NCBI RefSeq assembly: GCF_003732665.1
Contig: NZ_MOBP01000006.1
Coordinates: 735,411 to 799,410, forward strand
Reading direction: 5' to 3'
Length of the DNA stretch: 64,000 nucleotides
DNA from: Pseudomonas frederiksbergensis
Lineage (GTDB): Bacteria; Pseudomonadota; Gammaproteobacteria; Pseudomonadales; Pseudomonadaceae
The first letter of the stretch is position 1. The number at the start of each line of letters is the position of its first letter. A model generated the notes under the pieces. It worked only from the letters and a program-made list of their open reading frames with translations, did not search any database and had not been told where the DNA came from. This document shows positions 25,757 through 33,327 of this stretch, in pieces. Made by a program: the position numbers and the translations under genes.

Positions 25757-26467
25757 ATGGATCTCAAGGAAACCGACATCCTCGGTTCAAGCATTGACCA
25801 GCACTGGTATTACTCGTCAAAAGCGGCGGCGACCCAGCGGCTGCTGGGCGATGCGCCAATCCGGAAGATTCTCGATGTCGGCGCCGGGTCGGGTTTTTTT
25901 ACCCATCACCTGCTGACTCACACGGCCGCGAACGAAGCCTGGTGCGTCGACATCAGTTACGACACGGATTCCGATGCCAGCACCTCAGGCAAACCGGTGC
26001 ATTACCGGCGTGGCATCGATGCGGTGGATGCCGATCTGGTGTTGCTGATGGACGTGTTGGAACATGTCGACGATGACGTCGGGTTGCTCAAGGCTTACGT
26101 CGATAAGGTCCCGTCCGGCAGCCGTTTCCTGATGACGGTGCCGGCGTTCCAGTTTCTCTGGAGCGGCCACGATGACTTTTTGGAACACAAGCGTCGCTAC
26201 ACCTTGGCGCAATTCGAAACAGTCGCCCGGGATGCCGGTTTGACGGTGAAGCAGGGTGCCTACTATTTCGGCGCGGTGTTCCCGATTGCGGCGACCCTGC
26301 GGCTGTTGCCCAAAGGCACGCAACCGTCACCGCCGCGTTCGCAGCTCAAGCAGCATCATCCGGTGGTCAATTCGATTCTGAAGACCTTATGCAGCATCGA
26401 GTTGCCGTTCATGGGCGCCAATCGCCTCGCCGGCCTGACGGTGTTCGTGCTGGCGCAGAAGCCGTGA
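25757..26467 (+). CDS. SAM-dependent methyltransferase
   Basis: A class I methyltransferase of 236 residues. Motif I is ILDVGAGSGFFTHHLL (residues about 35-50) and the acidic post-I/II region is VDADLVLLMDVLEHVDDD. The C-terminal region has a hydrophobic stretch (YYFGAVFPIAATLRLL) that may contact the membrane. It lies 3 bp after the glycosyltransferase and overlaps the next gene at GTGA, so it belongs to the same operon. The substrate may be the lipid-linked sugar, by context only. Confidence 0.83.
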   Translation: MDLKETDILGSSIDQHWYYSSKAAATQRLLGDAPIRKILDVGAGSGFFTHHLLTHTAANEAWCVDISYDTDSDASTSGKPVHYRRGIDAVDADLVLLMDVLEHVDDDVGLLKAYVDKVPSGSRFLMTVPAFQFLWSGHDDFLEHKRRYTLAQFETVARDAGLTVKQGAYYFGAVFPIAATLRLLPKGTQPSPPRSQLKQHHPVVNSILKTLCSIELPFMGANRLAGLTVFVLAQKP

Positions 26468-26850
26468 CGTCAGCTGAAAAATCCGCATTGATCAAACGCG
26501 CACTGCGATTTGCCGTGACCGGGTTGTTTGTCACGGCGCTTCACGCGGTCGTGGCTGTGATGTTCATCAACTTCGTGATGCCGATGCCGCCGCTGGCCAA
26601 TGGTGTGGCGTTTGCCGTGGCGACGGTAGTGTCCTATTTGATCAATACGACCTGGAGCTTTTCCGCGCGACTGCATGGCCGCACGCTGCTGCGTTTCATG
26701 ATGGTCTCGGGTGCCGGTTTCCTGCTGGCGATGTTCGTGGCCTGGGCGGCGCAAACCGCCGGGCTCAATTATTTGCTGGGGATTGGCGCGGTGGCGTTGA
26801 CCCTTCCGGCCTTCACCTTTGTATTGCATAACTTCTGGACGTATCGATGA
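26464..26850 (+). CDS. GtrA-family membrane protein
   Basis: GtrA-family proteins are small four-helix membrane proteins thought to flip undecaprenyl-linked sugars across the inner membrane. The 128-residue protein has four hydrophobic segments and the typical RFAVTGLFVTALHAVVA and VSYLINTTWSF motifs, ending with FVLHNFWTYR. The GTG start at 26464 overlaps the methyltransferase stop (GTGA). Its stop overlaps the next gene at ATGA. The coupling indicates a single glycan-modifying system. Confidence 0.88.
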   Translation: MTSAEKSALIKRALRFAVTGLFVTALHAVVAVMFINFVMPMPPLANGVAFAVATVVSYLINTTWSFSARLHGRTLLRFMMVSGAGFLLAMFVAWAAQTAGLNYLLGIGAVALTLPAFTFVLHNFWTYR

Positions 26851-28955
26851 AGGATTCGGGAAAGCGCTGGGCTGTCACGTTGCTGCCACTGCTGATTGGG
26901 GTATTGGCTTTTTTCATGGTTATCGGGCCGCGTGCCCTCAACCCACAGAACATTGCCTGGTTGGGCACTGGTGACCCTGCCACGCATTATCTGGGCTGGG
27001 TATTTTTCAGGCAGTCGCCATGGACCTTTCCGATCGGCCTGAACCCTGCCTACGGCCTGGAGTTGGGCAATGGCATCATTTTTTCTGACTCCAATCCGCT
27101 GCTGGCTTTTTTGTTCAAGCCGTTTGCCGCGCTATTGCCTGAGCCTTTCCAGTATTTCGGCATCTGGTTCCTGGCCTGTTTCGTGTTGCAGGCGTGGTTC
27201 GCCTGGAAACTGGTGGGCCTGATTACGCCCAGCGTCGCCATGCGTGCCGCCAGTACCGTGTTGTTTGTGTTTGTACCGCCAATGATCATGCGCATGCCGG
27301 TGCATCTGTCGTTGGGCGGGCATTTCCTGATTCTCGCCGCGTTGTACTTGAGCCTGCATCCGCAATTGAACAGACGACGCCTGGCCTGGGGCGCGTTGCT
27401 GGCAGCGGCGGCGTTGATCCATGCGTATTTTCTGGCCATGGTCGCGCTGATCTGGATCGCCGATCTCGCCGCCAAATACATCAAGCAAAAACTGACCTTG
27501 CGAGCGGTGCTCATCGAGTTTGCATTGCTGTTTTCACTGGTCAGTTTCTGCTGCTGGCAAGCGGCGTATTTCTCCGTAGGGGGTGACGGCGCGATTTCCG
27601 ATGGCTTTGGCCTGTATCGCGCCAACCTGCTGTCGTTGTTCGCCCCTGTCACCTGGTCCTACTTGTTGAAGGACATTCCAGGCGCACCGGGAGACGGCGA
27701 AGGGTATGGTTTCCTCGGGCTGGGGCTGCTGTTTCTGGCGATCTGTGCCTTGCTCGGCGGGTTGCAGGGCAACACCGGGTTTGGCGCGGCCGTACGCAAA
27801 CGGCCCTTTTTGTTGCTGGCGTTGATTGGGCTGGGGATTTTTTCCGTTTCAAACCACATCGCTTTCGGATCGTTGGAGTTTGCCTATCCACTGCCTTCGG
27901 CGGTCATCTCCATCGCGAACATTTTCCGTGCTTCAGGACGGATGTTCTGGCCGGTGTACTACGCCGTTATCCTGGCCATCATTTTCCTGGTGATTCGTTC
28001 CAATCGGCCACGAGCGGCGACGTGTCTGCTGATGATCGCGGTACTGATCCAGGTGCTCGACACCCACAGCGGCTGGTCGATGATTCGCAAGAGGCTGATG
28101 GCGCCCCCGGCGTCCGAGTGGGCCAGCCCCTTTGTCGACCCGTTCTGGAACAGTGCGGCGTCCCATTACCGGAAAGTGCGCTGGATCGTGCCGCAAAACC
28201 TGTCGCCGCAATGGATGAACGTTGCCGCGTTCGCGGGTAAACATGGTTTGCCGACCGATGCGGTATACCTGGGGCGCATGGACCTCAATCAATGGCGCCA
28301 GGCCTACCAGAAGGCGAGCAGGGCGTTTGCGACGGGGCAATATGAGGCGGACTCGTTGTACCTGCTCGACAATCGTGCATTGCTGCAGGCGGTCCCGACG
28401 GTCAATACCCAGACCGATCTCCTCGCCAGAATCGATGGTTTCACGGTGTTGGCGCCTGGCTGGAAGCAATGCGCGGATTGCCCGCAGACAATTGCGCAGG
28501 TTCCACCCGTCGATTTGCTTCCGGCGATCGAGCCCGGGCATAAAAAACTGTTCAATGTGGGGGGCGAAGGAAAGGCGTTGCTGGCCAATGGCTGGTCCGA
28601 GTCTGAGCTCTGGGGCACTTGGTCCGAAGAGGCCAGCGCAGAAATAGTGTTTCGAGTTCCCCCCTCCGCACGTACGCTGCGCCTTGAAACCACGGCGTTT
28701 CTACCTCCAGGCCATGCCAGGCAAGGGGCCGTCATCAGCATCAACGGCCTGTCGGCATTGACGACCATGCTGGATAAGGCGGATGGTAACGTGATCGACG
28801 TGAACCTGACCGAGGCGATGAAGCAACGCGTCTCCAGCCAAGGGATGTTGCGTCTGCAGTTCCAGTTCGCCGACGCGGTCAGTCCATCAAAGTCCGGCCT
28901 CAGCCGTGACCCGCGTAAATTGGCGATGGGCCTGAAAGCCCTGACGGTCAATTGA
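26847..28955 (+). CDS. Large polytopic membrane protein, DUF6311-like (possible GtrC-type transferase)
   Basis: The 702-residue protein has about ten membrane segments in the first 430 residues and a soluble, probably periplasmic, C-terminal domain. The first loop contains GDPATHYLGWVFFRQSPW and NPAYGLELGNGIIFSD, typical of the DUF6311 family and reminiscent of lipid-sugar-dependent GT-C enzymes with acidic residues in loop 1. It starts in an ATGA overlap with the GtrA gene. The gtrA-gtrB-gtrC logic predicts that it transfers the flipped sugar to O-antigen or another surface glycan. The acceptor and sugar are unknown, and the C-terminal domain is unassigned. Confidence 0.78.
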   Translation: MKDSGKRWAVTLLPLLIGVLAFFMVIGPRALNPQNIAWLGTGDPATHYLGWVFFRQSPWTFPIGLNPAYGLELGNGIIFSDSNPLLAFLFKPFAALLPEPFQYFGIWFLACFVLQAWFAWKLVGLITPSVAMRAASTVLFVFVPPMIMRMPVHLSLGGHFLILAALYLSLHPQLNRRRLAWGALLAAAALIHAYFLAMVALIWIADLAAKYIKQKLTLRAVLIEFALLFSLVSFCCWQAAYFSVGGDGAISDGFGLYRANLLSLFAPVTWSYLLKDIPGAPGDGEGYGFLGLGLLFLAICALLGGLQGNTGFGAAVRKRPFLLLALIGLGIFSVSNHIAFGSLEFAYPLPSAVISIANIFRASGRMFWPVYYAVILAIIFLVIRSNRPRAATCLLMIAVLIQVLDTHSGWSMIRKRLMAPPASEWASPFVDPFWNSAASHYRKVRWIVPQNLSPQWMNVAAFAGKHGLPTDAVYLGRMDLNQWRQAYQKASRAFATGQYEADSLYLLDNRALLQAVPTVNTQTDLLARIDGFTVLAPGWKQCADCPQTIAQVPPVDLLPAIEPGHKKLFNVGGEGKALLANGWSESELWGTWSEEASAEIVFRVPPSARTLRLETTAFLPPGHARQGAVISINGLSALTTMLDKADGNVIDVNLTEAMKQRVSSQGMLRLQFQFADAVSPSKSGLSRDPRKLAMGLKALTVN

Positions 28956-29028
28956 TCGTTGGTACACGTAGACGCACTTGCTGCGCCTTTCTACACTGCC
29001 TCCAGTCTTGGGGATCGGGGTGCCGTGG

Positions 29029-29976
29029 ATGAATCGCAATGAACTACGCAAGGCCGACATCAACTTGATGGTGGTGTTCGAGACATTGATGCTCGAACGC
29101 AACGTGACCCGGGTGGCGGAGAAGCTGTTTCTCGGCCAGCCGACCATCAGTGCCGCGCTCAACCGCTTGCGCACGATGTTCAACGACCCGCTGTTCATTC
29201 GCGTCGGCCATCGCATGGAACCGACGGCCCGGGCCGAGGAAATCATCCAGCACCTGTCGCCGGCGCTGGATTCGCTGTCGGTGGCCTTGAGCCTGACCCA
29301 CGATTTCGACCCTGAAAGCAGCACTATGACCTTTCGCATCGGGCTGTCGGACGATGTCGAATTCGGCCTGTTGCCGCCGCTGCTGCGCGCCTTGCGCCAG
29401 GAAGCGCCGAAGGTGGTGTTCGTGGTGCAACATGTCGATTATTGGCGGATTCCTGACCTGTTGGCTTCCGGCGACATCACGGTCGGCATCAGCCAGACCC
29501 GCGGCCTGCCGGCCAATGCCAAGCGCAAACTGCTGCGGCATATCCTGCCCAGCGTGCTGCGCGCCGATGCGTCAGATACACCGTTGACCCTCGATGAATA
29601 TTGCTCACGGCCGCACGTGCTGGTGTCCCATACCGCCAACGTCAGCGGTTACGCCGATGAATGGCTGGCGGAGATCGGTCGCAAGCGCCACGTTGTCCTG
29701 TCCGTACCGCAATACAGTTCGTTGCCGGCCTTGCTGGCGGGCACCGACCTGATCGCCAGTCTGCCGGACTACACCGCCAGTGCCATGGCAGCCTCCGGTC
29801 ATTTGTTCCAGGAGCCATTTCCGTTCAAGACCCCGACCCTGGACCTGTCTATGGTCTGGCTCAGCCACGTCGACACCGACCCGGCCGAACGCTGGTTGCG
29901 TTCGCGCCTGGAGGCGTTCATGAGTGATAACGGCCTGGCCGACAAGCCTGGCGTGGAGAAAGCCGCCGAAAAATAG
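29029..29976 (+). CDS. LysR-family transcriptional regulator
   Basis: A LysR regulator of 315 residues. The N-terminal winged helix (about residues 1-65) contains NLMVVFETLMLERNVTRVAEKL and the recognition helix GQPTISAALNRLR. The C-terminal ligand-binding domain follows (TFRIGLSDDVEFGLLPPLL). The start at 29029 (MNRNELRKADIN) is the most family-like. It resembles the NodD/LeuO-like branch more than CysB. A CHMI-like isomerase gene follows 53 bp later on the same strand and may be a target. The effector is unknown. Confidence 0.88.
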   Translation: MNRNELRKADINLMVVFETLMLERNVTRVAEKLFLGQPTISAALNRLRTMFNDPLFIRVGHRMEPTARAEEIIQHLSPALDSLSVALSLTHDFDPESSTMTFRIGLSDDVEFGLLPPLLRALRQEAPKVVFVVQHVDYWRIPDLLASGDITVGISQTRGLPANAKRKLLRHILPSVLRADASDTPLTLDEYCSRPHVLVSHTANVSGYADEWLAEIGRKRHVVLSVPQYSSLPALLAGTDLIASLPDYTASAMAASGHLFQEPFPFKTPTLDLSMVWLSHVDTDPAERWLRSRLEAFMSDNGLADKPGVEKAAEK

Positions 29977-30029
29977 GGCTGCGCTGTGATATATGTAGAC
30001 CCTTTCCGCCAAACCTCTGGAGCATCGTC

Positions 30030-30395
30030 ATGCCGCACCTGCACCTGGAATACACCGCCAACCTGCCCGAGCTGAACGCCGACGTGGCGCTGATCCGGCT
30101 CAACAATACGCTGGTGGGCTCCGGTCAGTTTGCGGCGGAATACGACATCAAGAGCCGCGCCGTGAAGGTCGAAACCTTCAAGGTCGGCACCGGACTGGGT
30201 GAGCGGGCGTTCGTCCACGTGAAGCTGGCATTGCTGAGCGGGCGTTCGGACTCGATCAAGAAGCAACTGTCCGAAAGCCTGTTGGCCGTGGTTCAGGATT
30301 TGTGCGAATGGCCGGCGGGGGTTGAAGTGCAGCTGTGTGTGGAAGTCCTCGACATCCATCGCGAATCCTACGCCAAGACCGCCATTGGCTTCTGA
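30030..30395 (+). CDS. 5-carboxymethyl-2-hydroxymuconate isomerase-like protein
   Basis: The 121-residue protein resembles CHMI of the homoprotocatechuate pathway, a tautomerase-superfamily enzyme using Pro-1 after removal of Met. It begins MPHLHLEYTANL with the catalytic proline in place, and has the family's GxGERAFVHVKLALLSGRS stretch. No other homoprotocatechuate genes are nearby, so it may act on another keto acid. The strong AGCATC-preceded start at 30030 is unambiguous. It follows a LysR gene and is convergent with the next LysR gene. Confidence 0.85.
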   Translation: MPHLHLEYTANLPELNADVALIRLNNTLVGSGQFAAEYDIKSRAVKVETFKVGTGLGERAFVHVKLALLSGRSDSIKKQLSESLLAVVQDLCEWPAGVEVQLCVEVLDIHRESYAKTAIGF

Positions 30396-30398
30396 GTG

Positions 30399-31334
30399 TC
30401 AGGCGGCCTGCTGCTCGGCGCAGGCCTTGACCACTTGCTCGCGCAGCCAAGTGTTGGCGCTGTCCTGATCAACCGTTTGGCTCCACTGCATGTCGAGGGT
30501 GAAACCCGGCAAGCCGTTCGGCGCTTCGCAATGATTGAAAACGGCCTCGTTGGCCAGCAGACGCTGGATGCGCCGGGGCAGGGTGAGGATGAAGTCAGTG
30601 CCGGTGATCATCTTCAACGCCGCGCTGTAGTTGTTTGAACGCTTGATAATCTCGCGCTTCTGCGCCTGGCGCGCCAGCCAGCCATCGACCCTGTCGGTGA
30701 TGGACGGCCACGGTGTCGAAAACACATGCTGGCGTTCGGTGAAGGCTTGCAGACTCAGGCGCGGCTCCAGTGGCGTGGCGCGTTTGTCGAAGACACAGAC
30801 CAGATCGTCTTCCAGCAGCATGCGTGATCGCAAGTCCGCCTGACCCGCGTGAACGTTCGGGCCAAAACAGATCACCAGGTCGAGGTTGCCGTCGCGCAAC
30901 TCTTGGGCCGGGATATCGGTTTCCAGCTTATGCAGGTTGACCATCACCGGCAGGTCAGCGTAATCGAAGGTCTGCAACAGGCGCGGCAGGATCAACTGCT
31001 CGAAGTATTCCGGTGCGCAAATATTGAAGGTGATGGGCTGCGAGGTTGGATCGAACGCCTGGGCGCTGGCGTGACACAGGTTGATGCTTTCCAGGATTTT
31101 CAGCACATGGCCATACATGGTGCAGGCCTTGTGGGTGGGGCGCATGCCGGTGCGGGTGTTGATAAACAGCTCGTCTTCGAAACTGGTGCGCAATTTTTTC
31201 AGGCAGTAACTCACGGTGGATTGACTGACGAAGAGTGACTCCGACACACCGGTGACGCTGCTTTGCTCATACACGGCGGTGAACACCATGAGGTCCTGCA
31301 TATCGAGCTTTCTAAGCAAGTTACTGTTCAGCAT
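30399..31334 (-). CDS. LysR-family regulator, paralogue 1
   Basis: A 311-residue LysR regulator. The winged helix has LMVFTAVYEQSSVTGVSESLF and the recognition helix SQSTVSYCLKKLR. The effector domain begins around residue 95 (ITFNICAPEYFEQLILPRLL). It is closely similar along its whole length to the regulator at 31601-32536, with the same first 18 residues, so the two arose by duplication. Base composition is as GC-rich as the neighbours, unlike its paralogue. Its stop lies 3 bp from the convergent CHMI-like gene. The target is probably the biosynthetic operon at 32710 or its own set, which is inference. Confidence 0.88.
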   Translation of the reverse strand: MLNSNLLRKLDMQDLMVFTAVYEQSSVTGVSESLFVSQSTVSYCLKKLRTSFEDELFINTRTGMRPTHKACTMYGHVLKILESINLCHASAQAFDPTSQPITFNICAPEYFEQLILPRLLQTFDYADLPVMVNLHKLETDIPAQELRDGNLDLVICFGPNVHAGQADLRSRMLLEDDLVCVFDKRATPLEPRLSLQAFTERQHVFSTPWPSITDRVDGWLARQAQKREIIKRSNNYSAALKMITGTDFILTLPRRIQRLLANEAVFNHCEAPNGLPGFTLDMQWSQTVDQDSANTWLREQVVKACAEQQAA

Positions 31335-31600
31335 CCGTTCTGTCTCGCTCTGCTCCTTGCGCTGACGGTGCGCAAACGTGTGCGAACGATCCTAACGGAA
31401 CGATGGTGCCAAGAGAATGGTTTGTAGGAGACTTCAGTGTCAGATGTGGGACACATCATGTAGGGAACACGACCTGCTGGCATAAAGCGATCAGCGGCGG
31501 CCAGTCAAGCGCGGATCGACGAGCCAAGTGCAGAGTTGCCTCCAGGCACTTGGCATTAATCCCTCAGAAAATGTTGAAAAGGGCGCGATAACAATTCTTA
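31335..31600. other. Intergenic region between the two LysR paralogues
   Basis: The 266 bases carry the promoter of the first paralogue (minus strand) and no gene. A 9-bp inverted repeat at 31523-31554 lies near the end of the second paralogue. Confidence 0.5.
31523..31554. promoter_or_regulatory. Inverted repeat GCCAAGTGC...GCACTTGGC
   Basis: The 9-base arms are perfect with a 14-base spacer. There is no T-run, so it is not a usual terminator. It could be an operator for the LysR paralogue at 31334 or a weak hairpin after the paralogue at 31601. Confidence 0.35.
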
Positions 31601-32536
31601 TTACAACAACCCATCTTGTGCACAAACGCTGACAATTTGTTCGCGAAACCAATTATTGGCACTGTCCTGGCCTGGTTTTTCGTTCCACAACATGTCCAGG
31701 GTAAAGTTGGGTAAACCGGTCGGTGGTTTGCAATGGGCGAATTTATCTTCGCTGCTGATCAACATCTGGATACGCCGAGGCAAAGTCAGTACGAAATCGG
31801 TCCCCGGAATCATGTTCAGTGCTGCCACATAACTGTTGGCCCGGGCGACGATCTGGCGGCTGTAAGCCCATTTGCTGAGCCAGCCGTCGATCATGTTGGT
31901 GTCTGAGGTCCAAGGGGTCGGGAAGATGTGCTGGCGCGCGACAAAGCTGTCCAGGCTGAATTCGCCATCTGCCGGCGCGGAATTCTTGTCAACGACACAG
32001 ACCAGATCATCTTCCAGCAGTATTTGTGATTTCAGACTTTTTGAACTGCGATGAAAGTTCGGGCCAAAACAAATCACCAGATCGAAGCGGCCGTCAATAA
32101 GTTCTTCGATTGGTATATCCCTGTGGAACTTCTGGATATTAACGATTACCGGAAAGCTGCTGCCGATAAAGCGCTTTAGTAAATTAGGTAATATAAGAAG
32201 TTCGAAGTATTCGGGGGCGCAGATATTAAACGTGATTTCTTTTTGCGTGGGGTCGAAAGCGTGTAAGCCGGAATGACATATGTTTATGCTTTTAAGAATC
32301 TTGAGCACATGGCCATACATCGTGGTGGCCTTATTGGTAGGCCACATGCCATTACGGGTGTTGATGAACAGCTCATCGTCGAAGCTGGTGCGCAGCTTCT
32401 TGAGGCAGTAACTGACGGTGGACTGGCTGACGCAAAGGGTTTCGGAGACCTCGGTGACGCTGCTCTGCTCGTACACGGCGACGAACACCATCAAATCCTG
32501 CATATCCAATTTTCTGAGCAAATTACTATTAAGCAT
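31601..32536 (-). CDS. LysR-family regulator, paralogue 2
   Basis: A 311-residue LysR regulator with winged helix LMVFVAVYEQSSVTEVSETLC and recognition helix SQSTVSYCLKKLR, almost identical there to paralogue 1, so both may bind similar sites. The effector domain diverges more. The middle and 5' end are clearly AT-richer than nearby genes, which suggests acquisition or relaxed codon use. It diverges from the six-gene biosynthetic operon across a 173-bp AT-rich control region, the usual layout of a LysR activator and its target. Confidence 0.9.
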   Translation of the reverse strand: MLNSNLLRKLDMQDLMVFVAVYEQSSVTEVSETLCVSQSTVSYCLKKLRTSFDDELFINTRNGMWPTNKATTMYGHVLKILKSINICHSGLHAFDPTQKEITFNICAPEYFELLILPNLLKRFIGSSFPVIVNIQKFHRDIPIEELIDGRFDLVICFGPNFHRSSKSLKSQILLEDDLVCVVDKNSAPADGEFSLDSFVARQHIFPTPWTSDTNMIDGWLSKWAYSRQIVARANSYVAALNMIPGTDFVLTLPRRIQMLISSEDKFAHCKPPTGLPNFTLDMLWNEKPGQDSANNWFREQIVSVCAQDGLL

Positions 32537-32709
32537 AAAATCCGTCTCGGTGAAAATCCATGTGCGTCACTATCTTTTATTTTTGTGACAAGGTTATTTA
32601 TTTATATATTAGCGGAAGCAATTGGTTTTTTAAATAGTCTGTCGGACATTTCCTCAATATATTCTCGCTCACTTTAAAAGGAGTCCTGAATAGGGACAGG
32701 GAGGTCGAA
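32537..32709. promoter_or_regulatory. AT-rich divergent promoter region of the biosynthetic cluster
   Basis: This 173-bp region between the LysR gene and the hemolysin-family gene is strikingly AT-rich (for example 32590-32640) in a GC-rich genome. It should hold both promoters and the LysR binding site, and AT-rich DNA of this kind often attracts H-NS/MvaT-type silencing. GGGAGG near 32697 is the ribosome binding site of the next gene. Confidence 0.6.
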
Positions 32710-33327
32710 GTGTTGGTTCGTGTCACTGAAAGTCAGACACCGTTATGGGTGCAAGCCACTGAAGTTGTGAAAGAAAAGTTTCGCAGTTCTTATAAGGCCA
32801 CCGTAGAGCCAAGCCCGCAGTATTTTGCGGTGACTCTGGACAATGAGGAACGCATTCTTTCTTGTGCTGGTATAACTTTTGCCGACCACCGCACACTCTT
32901 CTCCGAACAATACCTGTCGCAACCGATAGAAACGATACTGTCCGAGCGCTTTGAAAAGCCGATCGATCGGTCAACTATCGTCGAGATCGGTAGTTTGATT
33001 TCCCATCACCTGACAGCGGGCATGATCATGGTCAACATGATCCCGTTGTTAGCCTGGTGCATGGGTGGCCACTATCTGTTGTGCACCGTTACCCCTCGGG
33101 TCCGGGAGATGATGGAAAGTTGCCAGATCGACTTCGAACCGCTGCTAACCGCTGATCCAGAGCGGTTGGCTAATGATGGCGGGAAGAACTGGGGCTCTTA
33201 TTATTCGAAGTTGCCGGTCACCGGTTTTATCCGCGTCGATCCGAAACGTTCCCGTTTCGCGGCCATGACCCTGGGCACCTTGTTCACCCAATTGTCGACT
33301 GATCTGCCAGCCAGGGCGCAGCCATGA
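32710..33327 (+). CDS. Thermostable-hemolysin-family protein
   Basis: This 205-residue protein matches the T_hemolysin family, whose fold resembles GNAT/autoinducer-synthase acyltransferases; the hemolysin name comes from a Vibrio protein and is probably misleading here. Landmarks are LFSEQYLSQPIETIL (residues about 58-72), IVEIGSLISHH, LLCTVTPRVREMM and NWGSYYSKLPVTGFI. There is no signal peptide, so a cytoplasmic enzyme is likely. The GTG start has GGGAGG upstream. It overlaps the adenylating enzyme at ATGA, which suggests the two act on the same intermediate. Base composition is lower in GC than the rest of the operon. Confidence 0.82.
   Translation: MLVRVTESQTPLWVQATEVVKEKFRSSYKATVEPSPQYFAVTLDNEERILSCAGITFADHRTLFSEQYLSQPIETILSERFEKPIDRSTIVEIGSLISHHLTAGMIMVNMIPLLAWCMGGHYLLCTVTPRVREMMESCQIDFEPLLTADPERLANDGGKNWGSYYSKLPVTGFIRVDPKRSRFAAMTLGTLFTQLSTDLPARAQP

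Noticed and set aside
24083..28955. Integrated prophage or genomic island after tRNA-Ser
   Set aside because: No integrase gene, no phage genes and no visible duplicate of the tRNA 3' end. The gtr-like operon could be acquired, but the sequence alone does not show an island boundary.
32710..33327. Hemolysin toxin function for the first gene of the cluster
   Set aside because: No signal peptide and tight coupling to an adenylating enzyme make a biosynthetic role more likely. The family name comes from a Vibrio protein.
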